From Pseudomonadota bacterium (GTDB lineage Bacteria; Pseudomonadota; Alphaproteobacteria; Rhizobiales; Rhizobiaceae), in the NCBI GenBank assembly GCA_023388675.1, contig JAEWFU010000132.1:1-5850 (forward strand): a stretch of 5,850 nt of DNA, in the 5' to 3' direction. Below the pieces are notes generated by a model. The model saw nothing but the letters and a program-made list of their open reading frames with translations. It did no database searches and was not told the DNA's origin. Position numbers and translations under genes: made by a program. How positions within the stretch are numbered: the stretch's first letter is position 1; each line of letters starts with the position of its first letter. Positions 1 to 5,850 of this stretch are shown piece by piece.

Positions 1-1864
1 CGACGATGCCGGCGACGAAATTGCGCGCCCTGACGACGGCAACCGCGGCAACCGCCAGGATCACCGCAATCGCAATTTCGGGAACAAAGCTGTCTGTGAA
101 CGAGGGTAGCTCGAGGCCGCCGCGCGCTACGAGTGTGACGCCGCCTGCCGCTGCGATCGTCAGCAGCGTGCGGCCGACATAAACGCGCATGCTGCCGGTC
201 TGGATGAGATTGGTCTGCCATGCGGCGAGACGCTGCAACCCGTCCATCAATCGATCGTAGGTCCGGTCCGGCCCCCAGCGATCGATCGCGCCGAGGGCTG
301 CAAGCCTGCCCCGCAACGCGTCCCACCGCCGGTATGTCACGACCCCCAATGCCAGCGTGAGGACGCTCAGTGCGAGCATCGGTGTAAAGCCGTGCCAAAG
401 GGTGAGGTAGTAATCCAGCGGCGCACCTGCCGTAGCGCTGGCCGCGGGCACGATCAGACCGTCGCTGATCAGCCAGGGCATGGCGCCGAAGACGAGGCCG
501 AGCCCGGCGAGCACGACCGGTCCCGCAAGCATTGCGAAGCCGGGATCGTGCGGTGCTTTCGGCGTCGACGTGAGATCGCCGTAGAAACAACGGATCGCTA
601 CGATAGCAGCAACGACCACCATCGAGACGTTGGCAAGCAGCGCGACGACGACGAGCAGCCACGATCCGGACAGTTCAAGCCCGGTTTCGTAAACGAGCTC
701 CTTGGCGGCGAAGCCGATGAATGGCGGCAAGCCGGCCATCGACAGGGCGCCGAGCAATGCGACGCCCGCCGTGACCGGCATATGATGGCGAAGCCCGCCG
801 AGCGCGGATGAGTCGCGCGTGCCGGTTTCATGGTCGATGATGCCGGCAACCATGAACAGGCATGCCTTGTAGAGGGCGTGCACGACCAGGAAAATCACGA
901 CGGCGACCGCCGCAAGCTCGCCGTCGATGCCAATCAGCATCACAAGCGTGCCGAGCGAGACGATGGTGGAATAGGCAAGAACGCGCTTCAGGTCGGTCTC
1001 GCGCATGGCCAGCACGGCCCCAGTGATCATCGTCACGGCGCCGAAGCCTGTCAGCAGCGCTATCCAGAGTTCGTGTGCGGAAAACACCGGATCGAGCCTG
1101 GCAAGCAGATAGACGCCCAGCTTCACCATGGTCGCCGAATGCAGATAGGCCGACACCGGCGTGGGCGCGACCATGGCGTTGGCAAGCCAGGCATGCAGCG
1201 GAGCCTGCGCCGACTTGGCGAACGCGCCAGCGGCAAAAAGAACGATGATGGCCGGCGCCGTCGGGTGCGCGGCGATCGCCCCGGCCTGACCGAGGATCGC
1301 GGTGATGGAGAACGTGCCGGCAACGGACCCCAGCATGATGACGCCCGCGAGCATCGCCAGGCCGCCGGCAACAGTGATGAGAAACCCCTGCTGCGCCGAG
1401 CGCCGGGTTTCGGCCCGCTCCGGCGCATAGCCGATGAGCAGGAACGAGGTCAGGCTCGTCAGTTCCCAGAACACGACCAGCAGCACCAGATTGTCGGCGA
1501 GCACCGCGCCGAGCATCGATGCCATGAAGAGAGTCAGCACGGTGTAGAAGCGGCCCAGCCTGGGCGCTCCTTTCAGATATGACGAGGCATAGAGGAAGAC
1601 GGCCGTGCCGATGCCGCAGATGAGGAGGGCGAAGGTGAGCGAGAGACCATCGACCCTGAACGCGGCGTCGATTCCAAGCGCCGGAATCCAGCGATGGCTC
1701 TCAAGCAAGACCCCTCCGGCCGGAAGAATCGGGAGAAAGAGGCAGAACCCCGCAAACAGAAGCAGCGGAACGGCCGCGACTAACGGCCACGAGCGTGCGC
1801 CTGCCCATCCGACGAGCGGCGCGGAAAGAAACGAGAAGGTAACAAGTGCGAAAATGGTCATCAT
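1..1864 (-). CDS. mrpA: Monovalent cation/H+ antiporter subunit A (MrpA/PhaA), 3' end outside window
   Basis: This is the large channel-like subunit of an Mrp (Pha/Mnh) antiporter, an inner-membrane complex that exchanges Na+ or K+ for protons and supports pH and salt tolerance. The visible 621 codons read as a chain of hydrophobic helices related to complex I subunit NuoL. Conserved charged residues of the proton path are present: Glu134 in FWELTSLTSFLLIGY, Lys217 and His224 in AFAKSAQAPLHAWL, Lys248 in ATMVKLGVYLLAR, Lys293 in DLKRVLAYST, Lys333 in HALYKA and Lys388 in GFAAKE. The start is the first of two adjacent ATG codons (1864 or 1861). An in-frame TAA lies 17 codons upstream, and a weak GGAA ribosome site sits 6 bases before the start. 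The frame is open to the left edge, so the C-terminus is not seen; MrpB may be fused or follow, with subunits C to G expected beyond the window. A stand-alone NuoL-like protein is the main alternative. Confidence 0.92.
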   Translation of the reverse strand, partial: MMTIFALVTFSFLSAPLVGWAGARSWPLVAAVPLLLFAGFCLFLPILPAGGVLLESHRWIPALGIDAAFRVDGLSLTFALLICGIGTAVFLYASSYLKGAPRLGRFYTVLTLFMASMLGAVLADNLVLLVVFWELTSLTSFLLIGYAPERAETRRSAQQGFLITVAGGLAMLAGVIMLGSVAGTFSITAILGQAGAIAAHPTAPAIIVLFAAGAFAKSAQAPLHAWLANAMVAPTPVSAYLHSATMVKLGVYLLARLDPVFSAHELWIALLTGFGAVTMITGAVLAMRETDLKRVLAYSTIVSLGTLVMLIGIDGELAAVAVVIFLVVHALYKACLFMVAGIIDHETGTRDSSALGGLRHHMPVTAGVALLGALSMAGLPPFIGFAAKELVYETGLELSGSWLLVVVALLANVSMVVVAAIVAIRCFYGDLTSTPKAPHDPGFAMLAGPVVLAGLGLVFGAMPWLISDGLIVPAASATAGAPLDYYLTLWHGFTPMLALSVLTLALGVVTYRRWDALRGRLAALGAIDRWGPDRTYDRLMDGLQRLAAWQTNLIQTGSMRVYVGRTLLTIAAAGGVTLVARGGLELPSFTDSFVPEIAIAVILAVAAVAVVRARNFVAGIV

Positions 1865-2220
1865 CAGGCGTTCCGTGTCGAAACCCCCAATGAAAAATCC
1901 GTGCCAGATGGCGTCGGCTTATGGTTTTTCCGCAAGAATCCCGGTTTTCCGCGGTTCCTCGCTCACGCCCGGGAAGCTGCAGCCCTGCGAGATGTTGCGG
2001 GATGTGAACCGCTTCAACGAATGATGTTCAGGAACGTGAACAACGAACGGCCGTCGGCAGGAAGCCTCAAAATCCAGCGTTCGGATACTGCGCCGGGATT
2101 TTGTCTCGGTCCATGTGCCGATGAATGCGGCCATCTCGTTGGAGCCGCAACGGGAGCCAGTAGGCGAGATCAGGGATCTTGGGAGATTGGGGTTCAGGCC
2201 AAATGTATCGGCCAGGGGGA
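1865..2220. other. Non-coding leader region between tRNA-Val and mrpA
   Basis: No credible gene is seen in these 356 bases. The open frames crossing them on the minus strand also run through the tRNA-Val gene and are artefacts. The stretch must hold the end of the tRNA-Val transcript and the control region of mrpA, since both are read on the minus strand. No hairpin followed by a T-run is visible, and no strong -35/-10 pair stands out. It contains a near-repeat GGTTTTTCCGC/GGTTTTCCGC (1923-1952), an inverted pair GTTCA-N6-TGAAC (2026-2041) and a small palindrome AGATC-N3-GATCT (2167-2179). Any of these could be an operator, but none matches a site I can name. Confidence 0.6.
1923..1952. repeat. 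Two direct copies of GGTTTT(T)CCGC upstream of mrpA
   Basis: GGTTTTTCCGC at 1923-1933 is followed by GGTTTTCCGC at 1943-1952, 20 bases start to start, which is about two helical turns. A weaker GGTTCC follows at 1954-1959. The pair lies 59 to 88 bases upstream of the mrpA start, where an operator would be expected. The repeat is seen directly; a regulatory role is inference. Confidence 0.35.
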
Positions 2221-2296
<76 letters not shown>

Positions 2297-2310
2297 TTCT
2301 CGGGGCGGAC

Positions 2311-2338
2311 GTGTAAGCGTTCGCAGCGGGTTTCGCAA
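2311..2338 (-). promoter_or_regulatory. Possible promoter for tRNA-Val
   Basis: On the minus strand TTGCGA (2333-2338) and TTACAC (2311-2316) are 16 bases apart, and the -10-like box ends 14 bases before the tRNA-Val 5' end. The match to sigma-70 boxes is only partial, and the gap leaves room for a very short leader. Position is the main support. Confidence 0.3.
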
Positions 2339-2349
2339 GCGAAAATAGG

Positions 2350-2450
2350 GCGCTTGACACCGTGCGTGGCGGGCTCGCGCGTGTCGGTCCACAGGTGCTC
2401 CAACCGCTTTTGAAGATTGTCGAAAAACGGGTGCCAGCGCGCTTGACACC
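2350..2450 (+). repeat. Duplicated 12-base GCGCTTGACACC in the tRNA promoter region
   Basis: GCGCTTGACACC occurs at 2350-2361 and again at 2439-2450, 89 bases apart, both on the plus strand. Each copy contains a perfect TTGACA -35 box. Only the second has a plausible -10 at the right distance, so the first may be a decayed or duplicated promoter. Confidence 0.5.
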
Positions 2451-2471
2451 AATGGGAGAAGCGCTTAATTC
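2443..2471 (+). promoter_or_regulatory. Likely sigma-70 promoter of tRNA-Asp
   Basis: CTTGACA with consensus -35 TTGACA (2443-2448) is followed after 17 bases by TAATTC (2466-2471), a modest -10. Rhizobial housekeeping promoters favour CTTGAC at -35 and tolerate weak -10 boxes. The predicted transcript would start near 2478 and give a leader of about 30 bases before the tRNA at 2511. That leader contains a perfect small hairpin, CGCCG-CTGA-CGGCG (2486-2499). The bases after the -10 are GC-rich, as is common for growth-regulated stable RNA promoters. Confidence 0.6.
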
Positions 2472-2510
2472 ACGCCCACGACAAACGCCGCTGACGGCGA
2501 AAGTCGCTGC

Positions 2511-2587
2511 GCGGGTGTAGCTCAGTCGGTTAGAGTGCCGGCCTGTCACGCCGGAGGTCGCGGGTTCGAGCCCCGTCACTCGCGCCA
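2511..2587 (+). tRNA. tRNA-Asp, anticodon GUC
   Basis: This is a complete 77-base tRNA with encoded CCA. The acceptor GCGGGTG pairs with CACTCGC with one G-T pair, and the discriminator is G. The D-arm is GCTC/GAGT with loop AGTCGGTTA. The anticodon stem CCGGC/GCCGG encloses CTGTCAC, placing anticodon GTC at 2545-2547. The T-arm GCGGG/CCCGT carries TTCGAGC. It reads aspartate codons GAU and GAC. No terminator is visible downstream; an insertion sequence begins about 10 to 21 bases after the CCA. Confidence 0.98.
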
Positions 2588-2608
2588 TTGTTTTCAATGT
2601 ACGACCCG

Positions 2609-2648
2609 GAGACATGGGTAACAGAATGTACCTAAGACATGGGTGACA
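2609..2648 (+). repeat. Left inverted end of the IS481 element
   Basis: The end opens with GAGACATGGGTAACA and contains a second GACATGGGTGACA at 2636-2648. The two motif copies start 25 bases apart. It pairs with the right end at 31 of 40 positions and includes the transposase stop codon (2632-2634). Confidence 0.8.
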
Positions 2649-3815
2649 ACCTCGTGCCGAACGGGTTGTCGATGGTCTGCAAGGTCCTCTGTTCCAGGTC
2701 GATATATCCGAGATCATAGTGCATGAAGGAGACGAGCCAAATGGCGTCGTCGACTTCGGTGATTCCGAGCCTCTGGCCGGCGAGTACCGTCGAGACGTTG
2801 ATCTTCTTGCGATGCATGCAGATGCGGCCGCATGCGGTGACGAGGATGTCCCTGTCATGGAAGGGATAATCGAGCTCCGGCAGGCCTTGATAGGCTCTTG
2901 AAGAGGGGGAGTAGAGCTCGGCCGGCGTCCTCATGTCGAGCGCCTCGTGCGGCCTTTCCTCATTGAACTCGCTGACGAAGTCGTCGAACCTGGCCTGCTG
3001 TTGCAGGGCGTTCATGCCCGGCGGACGGGTTGTTTCGGCCTTGAGTGTGCGGTGCATGCGCTCGTGGCGGCCATTCTCATGCGGGTTGCCGGGCTTGATG
3101 CGCTCCAGCGCGATCGCCAGCCTGAGCCAGAAGACCGACAGCTTCGACAGGTTGTAGAGGCCGTTGGGACTGGCGAAGGGGAGGCCGTTATCGGAGCGGA
3201 TCGCTTCGGGCAGGCCGCGTTCCTTGAAGAGCCGCACGAATGCCTCGATGACCGGAACCTCCTTCGTCGATTCAAGGGCTTCGCAGCATAGCAGATAGCG
3301 CGTGGCCTGGTCGGTGACCGTCAAAGGGTAACAGTATCGGCGGCTGCCGAGCTTGAACTCGCCCTTGAAGTCGGCGCACCACAGGTCGTTGGCCGCACGC
3401 GCCTGTGACAGCGGCGTACCCTCGGCCTTCCAGCGCCGCCTCTGACGAGCGCGCTTCACTAGGCCGTGGCGGTCCAGCACCGCATGCACCGTGCTCCTGG
3501 CCGGAATGCGTACGTCGCCGGCCTGCGCACCAGCAACTCGCGTATCTTCCTGGCTCCCCAGTGCGGCTTGTCGCGCTTGGCCGTCACGATCATCCGCTCC
3601 ACCTGCTCGGGCAACTGGTTGGCGTAGCGCACCGGCCGCCGTGACCGATCCGTCAGCGCCTCCAGCCCGTCATCCCTGTAGCGGTTGAAGATCTTGTAGC
3701 CGGTCTTGCGCGAGATGCCGAACTCCCGGCACACATCGCTCATGCCTTCGCCGTCCAGAAGGCGGGCCACGAAACGTAGACGTTCCTCCATCACCGAACA
3801 CTCTCTCCACGGCAT
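2632..3815 (-). pseudogene. IS481-family transposase, frameshifted
   Basis: This gene encoded a DDE transposase that cuts and joins the ends of its own element. The N-terminal part (98 codons from ATG 3815) carries a helix-turn-helix at residues about 25-54 (MSDVCREFGISRKTGYKIF) and the family segment HWGARKIRELLVRR. The C-terminal part lies in another frame. It holds the RNase H-like catalytic core with Asp in LWCADFKGEF (codon 3370-3372), Asp in IRSDNGLPFAS 60 residues later, and Glu in GRHERMHRTLK 43 residues after that. It ends with a conserved tail, FGTRLSPMS. The two frames meet around 3519-3530 (RR then GDVRIPARSTVHAVLDRHG). The open length of 1184 bases is one short of a multiple of three, consistent with loss of 1 or 4 bases. 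No slippery run such as A-AAA-AAG is near, and IS481 elements normally have one uninterrupted gene. All catalytic residues survive, so the lesion looks recent, or it could be a sequencing error. Confidence 0.85.
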
Positions 3816-3820
3816 CAACA

Positions 3821-3827
3821 CCTCCCC
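3821..3827 (-). promoter_or_regulatory. Strong ribosome binding site of the transposase
   Basis: GGGGAGG on the minus strand lies 5 bases before the ATG at 3815. This favours that ATG over the upstream GTG at 3821, which falls inside the Shine-Dalgarno sequence itself. Confidence 0.7.
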
Positions 3828-3839
3828 AAAGCGGAAAAG

Positions 3840-3879
3840 TGTTACCCATCTGTCCGGTACGTTCGGTCACCTATGTCTC
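3840..3879 (-). repeat. Right inverted end of the IS481 element
   Basis: Read on the minus strand this end opens GAGACATAGGTGACC and ends GACAGATGGGTAACA, again two related motifs about 24 bases apart. It lies just upstream of the transposase and probably also contains or adjoins its promoter, so the transposase may regulate itself by binding here. Confidence 0.8.
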
Positions 3880-3917
3880 GCGTCGCTCACAAGAGATTTG
3901 TGATTTGTTTTCCGTTT

Positions 3918-3939
3918 GCCGGCACAAGTGTCGGCCGGC
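3918..3939. other. GC-rich hairpin between cobF and the IS
   Basis: GCCGGC at 3918-3923 and GCCGGC at 3934-3939 can pair, extended by an inner AC/GT, to form a stem-loop 58 bases after the cobF stop. On the minus strand the following bases are A-rich, not a T-run, so it does not look like a standard intrinsic terminator. It might slow transcription or protect the cobF mRNA 3' end. The rest of the 3880-3996 gap holds nothing recognisable. Confidence 0.3.
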
Positions 3940-3996
3940 CGCGCTTCGGCTGTATTGCTGACTGAAGGCGAGCCCTGTGCCGATCGAGTTGCGACG

Positions 3997-4764
3997 TCAG
4001 CTCGACAGGCTGCCCGGCCTTCTTCGTAGCAGGTAGGTATCCATGATCCAGCCGTGCCGTTCGCGGGCTTCGGCACGGATTTTGGAGATTTTCGCCGCCA
4101 CATCGGCCAGTCGCCCCGAAATGGCGATTTCGTCGGCGGAGCCGAGATAGGCACCCCACCATATATCGAAGCGATCCATTTCCAGCCCGCTGAACGAGAG
4201 GCCGCCGTCGAGCATCACCAGAACGCTTTCCGCGCATTCCGGAAAGCCGTCTTCCGCCAGCCGCCGTCCCGTGGTGATGTGCACCGTGCCCGCAACCTCG
4301 TTGAGCGGGATCGCATGGCTCGCGGCGAGCGCCTGGATGCTCGAAATGCCCGGAATCACCTCGATCCTGCCGGGCAGGTCGTCGCGCAGCCGCTCCAGAA
4401 TGCGCAGCGTGCTATCGTAGAGCGAGGGATCGCCCCATACGAGAAATGCAGCCTTGCCCTCCATGTTCGTATGTTGCTCCAGCAATGCCCTGTACATATC
4501 CGCGATGGCGGCATGCCAGTCGTCGACGGCCTTTCGATAAGGCGCCCCGTTGTCGCGCGCCGGCAACTCGAACTCGACCAGCCGCGTATCCGGATTGGTC
4601 AGGTAGCGCCGGCAGATTTCGAGCCGCAGTTTCGCGAGGCCCGCCTTCTCCTCGCCCTTGCGCGGCACCAGCACGATGTCGGCACGATTGAGCGCGCCGA
4701 TCGCCTGCATCGTCATATGCTCCGGATTGCCGGTGCCGATGCCGATGACGAGCAGGGTTCTCAT
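3997..4764 (-). CDS. cobF: Precorrin-6A synthase (deacetylating), CobF
   Basis: CobF uses S-adenosylmethionine to methylate C-1 of precorrin-5 and releases acetate, giving precorrin-6A. The step belongs to the oxygen-dependent route of cobalamin synthesis in the cytoplasm. The 255-residue product has the expected size. It shows the tetrapyrrole methylase pattern: a glycine-rich N-terminal strand and loop (LVIGIGTGNPEH, 5-16), FLVWGDPSLYDST (107-119) and VIPGISSIQALAASH (136-150). The end WIMDTYLLRRR looks like the natural CobF C-terminus, so the nearby insertion sequence did not cut the gene. The start ATG at 4764 is supported by GGAAGG 8 bases upstream; the open frame extends further up but only as a shadow of cobT. 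The start lies 4 bases after the cobT stop, so the two genes are almost certainly one operon. CobF is the last gene of this run. Confidence 0.95.
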   Translation of the reverse strand: MRTLLVIGIGTGNPEHMTMQAIGALNRADIVLVPRKGEEKAGLAKLRLEICRRYLTNPDTRLVEFELPARDNGAPYRKAVDDWHAAIADMYRALLEQHTNMEGKAAFLVWGDPSLYDSTLRILERLRDDLPGRIEVIPGISSIQALAASHAIPLNEVAGTVHITTGRRLAEDGFPECAESVLVMLDGGLSFSGLEMDRFDIWWGAYLGSADEIAISGRLADVAAKISKIRAEARERHGWIMDTYLLRRRPGSLSS

Positions 4765-4768
4765 ACCG

Positions 4769-5785
4769 TCAGCCTTCCGAGACGCCGGCCTCGGCGAAGG
4801 TCGCCATGCCGGCATGGCAGGCAAGCGCACCGCGCAGCACGTTGACGGCGAGGCAGGCGCCCGAGGCTTCGCCGAGCCGCATGCCGAGGTCGAGCACCGG
4901 CGCGAGCCCGAGATTCGCGAGCAGCTTCGGGTGCTGGGCCTCGGCAGAAACATGGCCCGCCAGCGCGTGCGCCAGCCCGTTGTGGGTAAGCCGGGCGAGG
5001 GGGGCCGCCGCAGCGGTGGCGACGAAGCCGTCAAGCAGGACGGGAGTGCGGTTGAGCCGCGCTGCCAGTGTGGCGCCGAAGATCGCGGCCAGCTCGCGCC
5101 CGCCGACGCGCTGTAGCGCCTCCAGCGGGTCGGCAAGGGCTGCGCCATGCAGGCCGAGTGCGGCGTCGACCGTCTCCGCCTTGCGGGCGAGCCCGGCATC
5201 GTCGACGCCGGTGCCGCGTCCGACCCAGTCGCGGCCGGTGCCGCCGAAAAGGGCTGCTGCGAGTGCCGCCGCCGCGGTCGTGTTGCCGATCCCCATTTCG
5301 CCGACGCAGATCAGGCCGGCGTCGGCCGGCACGGCGGCCATGCCGGCGCGAACCGCTTCAAGGAACTCCGCCTCGCTCATGGCCGGCGCCCGGGTGAAGT
5401 CCGCCGTCGGCCTGTCGATGTCCAGCGGCGTGACCTTCAGCGATGCGCCTGCATGGCGGGCGAGCTGGTTGATCGCGGCGCCGCCGGCGGCGAAATTGCC
5501 CACCATCTGTGCCGTCACTTCCGCCGGGAAGGCCGAGACGCCGCGCGCCGTCATGCCGTGCGAACCGGCAAAGACGAGGACGGAGATCGGGTCGAGAACC
5601 GGCACCGCCTGTCCACGCCAGCGGGCCATGAAAATCGCCAGTTCCTCCAGTCGGCCGAGGCTGCCGGGCGGCTTGGTCAGCACGCCCTGCCTTTCCGCCG
5701 CAGCTTGCGCGGCCGCGTCGTCGCCGTCGGGCAGGGCCGCGGCTAGAGAACGAATGGCGTCGATGGTCTCGGGAAAATCCGTCAT
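4769..5785 (-). CDS. cobT: Nicotinate-nucleotide--dimethylbenzimidazole phosphoribosyltransferase, CobT
   Basis: CobT transfers ribose phosphate from nicotinate mononucleotide to 5,6-dimethylbenzimidazole, making alpha-ribazole 5'-phosphate for the lower ligand of cobalamin. The 338-residue protein is full length and shows the family landmarks: LTKPPGSLGRLE (36-47), VLVFAGSHGMTARGVSAFP (69-87), CVGEMGIGNTTAAAAL (160-175), GRGTGVDD (189-196), LDGFVATAAA (251-260) and LGMRLGEASGA (300-310). Glu163 and Glu306 probably match the substrate-binding and general-base glutamates of the Salmonella enzyme (Glu174 and Glu317); this is by motif and not from an alignment. The start ATG has CGGAG 5 bases upstream. 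The gene lies 10 bases after cobS and 4 bases before cobF. In Pseudomonas denitrificans naming this gene is cobU, and it should not be confused with the cobaltochelatase subunit also called CobT. Confidence 0.96.
   Translation of the reverse strand: MTDFPETIDAIRSLAAALPDGDDAAAQAAAERQGVLTKPPGSLGRLEELAIFMARWRGQAVPVLDPISVLVFAGSHGMTARGVSAFPAEVTAQMVGNFAAGGAAINQLARHAGASLKVTPLDIDRPTADFTRAPAMSEAEFLEAVRAGMAAVPADAGLICVGEMGIGNTTAAAALAAALFGGTGRDWVGRGTGVDDAGLARKAETVDAALGLHGAALADPLEALQRVGGRELAAIFGATLAARLNRTPVLLDGFVATAAAAPLARLTHNGLAHALAGHVSAEAQHPKLLANLGLAPVLDLGMRLGEASGACLAVNVLRGALACHAGMATFAEAGVSEG
4773..4778 (-). promoter_or_regulatory. Ribosome binding site of cobF inside the cobT 3' end
   Basis: GGAAGG on the minus strand ends 8 bases before the cobF ATG and overlaps the last codons of cobT. 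It fixes the cobF start and suggests that translation of cobT and cobF is linked. Confidence 0.7.
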
Positions 5786-5795
5786 CTGGTCTCCG

Positions 5796-5850
5796 TCAGA
5801 TAAGCATGGCTGCTGCGGCGGCCAGCACCGCGATCTCGCAAGCCTGTTGA
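5796..5850 (-). CDS. cobS: Adenosylcobinamide-GDP ribazoletransferase (CobS), C-terminal end only
   Basis: Only the last 17 codons plus stop are in the window. They read QQACEIAVLAAAAAMLI, which resembles the C-terminal membrane helix of cobalamin-5'-phosphate synthase (CobS; CobV in Pseudomonas denitrificans). That membrane enzyme joins alpha-ribazole or its phosphate to adenosylcobinamide-GDP, and it uses the product of the next gene, cobT. The stop lies 10 bases before the cobT start. The call rests on a short hydrophobic tail plus its position beside cobT, so it is likely but not certain. Confidence 0.72.
   Translation of the reverse strand, partial: QQACEIAVLAAAAAMLI

Larger units (their letters stand above)
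2609..3879 (-). mobile_element. IS481-family insertion sequence with broken transposase
   Basis: The element holds a single transposase gene on the minus strand flanked by inverted ends. The left end (2609-2648) and right end (3840-3879) match over 31 of 40 bases when one is reversed. Both begin GAGACAT, share GTACC in the middle and end near ATGGGT-ACA. Each end contains two copies of a GACAt-GGTrAC motif about 25 bases apart, likely transposase binding sites. The transposase stop codon falls inside the left end, a typical compact IS layout. The outer border is uncertain: IS481 members usually start with TGT, and TGT at 2598 and ACA ending at 3891 could be the true tips, giving about 1.29 kb. 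No convincing target site duplication is visible for either choice. The element sits between tRNA-Asp and cobF and has probably lost its own mobility. Confidence 0.85.

Noticed and set aside
830..1582. Plus-strand 250-residue open frame
   Set aside because: It is antisense to the well-supported mrpA and is a low-complexity, Arg/His/Gly-rich shadow typical of GC-rich DNA.
2587..2600. tRNA-Asp as an integration (att) site for a genomic island
   Set aside because: No integrase gene and no second copy of the tRNA 3' end were found in the window; the adjacent element is a simple IS.
3519..3530. Programmed -1 frameshift in the transposase, as in IS3 elements
   Set aside because: No slippery heptamer or downstream pseudoknot is apparent, and IS481 members normally use a single frame.
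4054..4845. Plus-strand 263-residue open frame
   Set aside because: It is antisense to cobF and shows no recognisable domain.
4765..5199. N-terminal extension of cobF in the same frame
   Set aside because: The extension is an out-of-frame reading of cobT. The real start has a good ribosome site and the standard CobF N-terminus MRTLLVIGIGTGNPEH.
5786..5850. Cobalamin riboswitch upstream of the cob genes
   Set aside because: The visible upstream sequence is the coding end of cobS; no B12-box-like structure is present in the window.

Overview
The window looks like a chromosomal segment of a GC-rich alphaproteobacterium, probably of the rhizobial order (Hyphomicrobiales). The reasons are the codon use, the Mrp/Pha-type cation antiporter, the oxygen-dependent type of cobalamin pathway (CobF) and an IS481-family element of a kind common in rhizobia. 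The assignment is inferred from protein character and is not proven by a marker gene.

Layout, left to right. Positions 1-1864 (minus) hold the first 621 codons of a large membrane subunit, MrpA (PhaA), of a multi-subunit monovalent cation/proton antiporter; the gene runs off the left edge. Positions 1865-2220 are non-coding and must carry its leader and control region. Two intact tRNA genes follow and diverge: tRNA-Val(UAC) on the minus strand (2221-2296) and tRNA-Asp(GUC) on the plus strand (2511-2587), with a 214-base promoter region between them. Just past the tRNA-Asp 3' end is an IS481-family insertion sequence (core about 2609-3879) with imperfect 40-base inverted ends and one transposase gene broken by a frameshift near 3519-3530. 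After a 117-base gap come three minus-strand cobalamin genes read in the order cobS (only the last codons, 5796-5850), cobT (4769-5785) and cobF (3997-4764). They are 10 and 4 bases apart and are surely co-transcribed.

How it works together. CobF methylates and deacetylates precorrin-5 in corrin ring synthesis. CobT makes alpha-ribazole phosphate, the lower-ligand precursor, and CobS joins that to the activated corrinoid. The operon therefore combines an early ring step with the final nucleotide-loop steps. The antiporter and the tRNAs are unrelated housekeeping functions.

No previously undescribed system is evident. The points worth a second look are the decayed IS next to tRNA-Asp without a clear target duplication, the doubled binding motif at its ends, the placement of cobF behind cobT, and short repeats in the two control regions.
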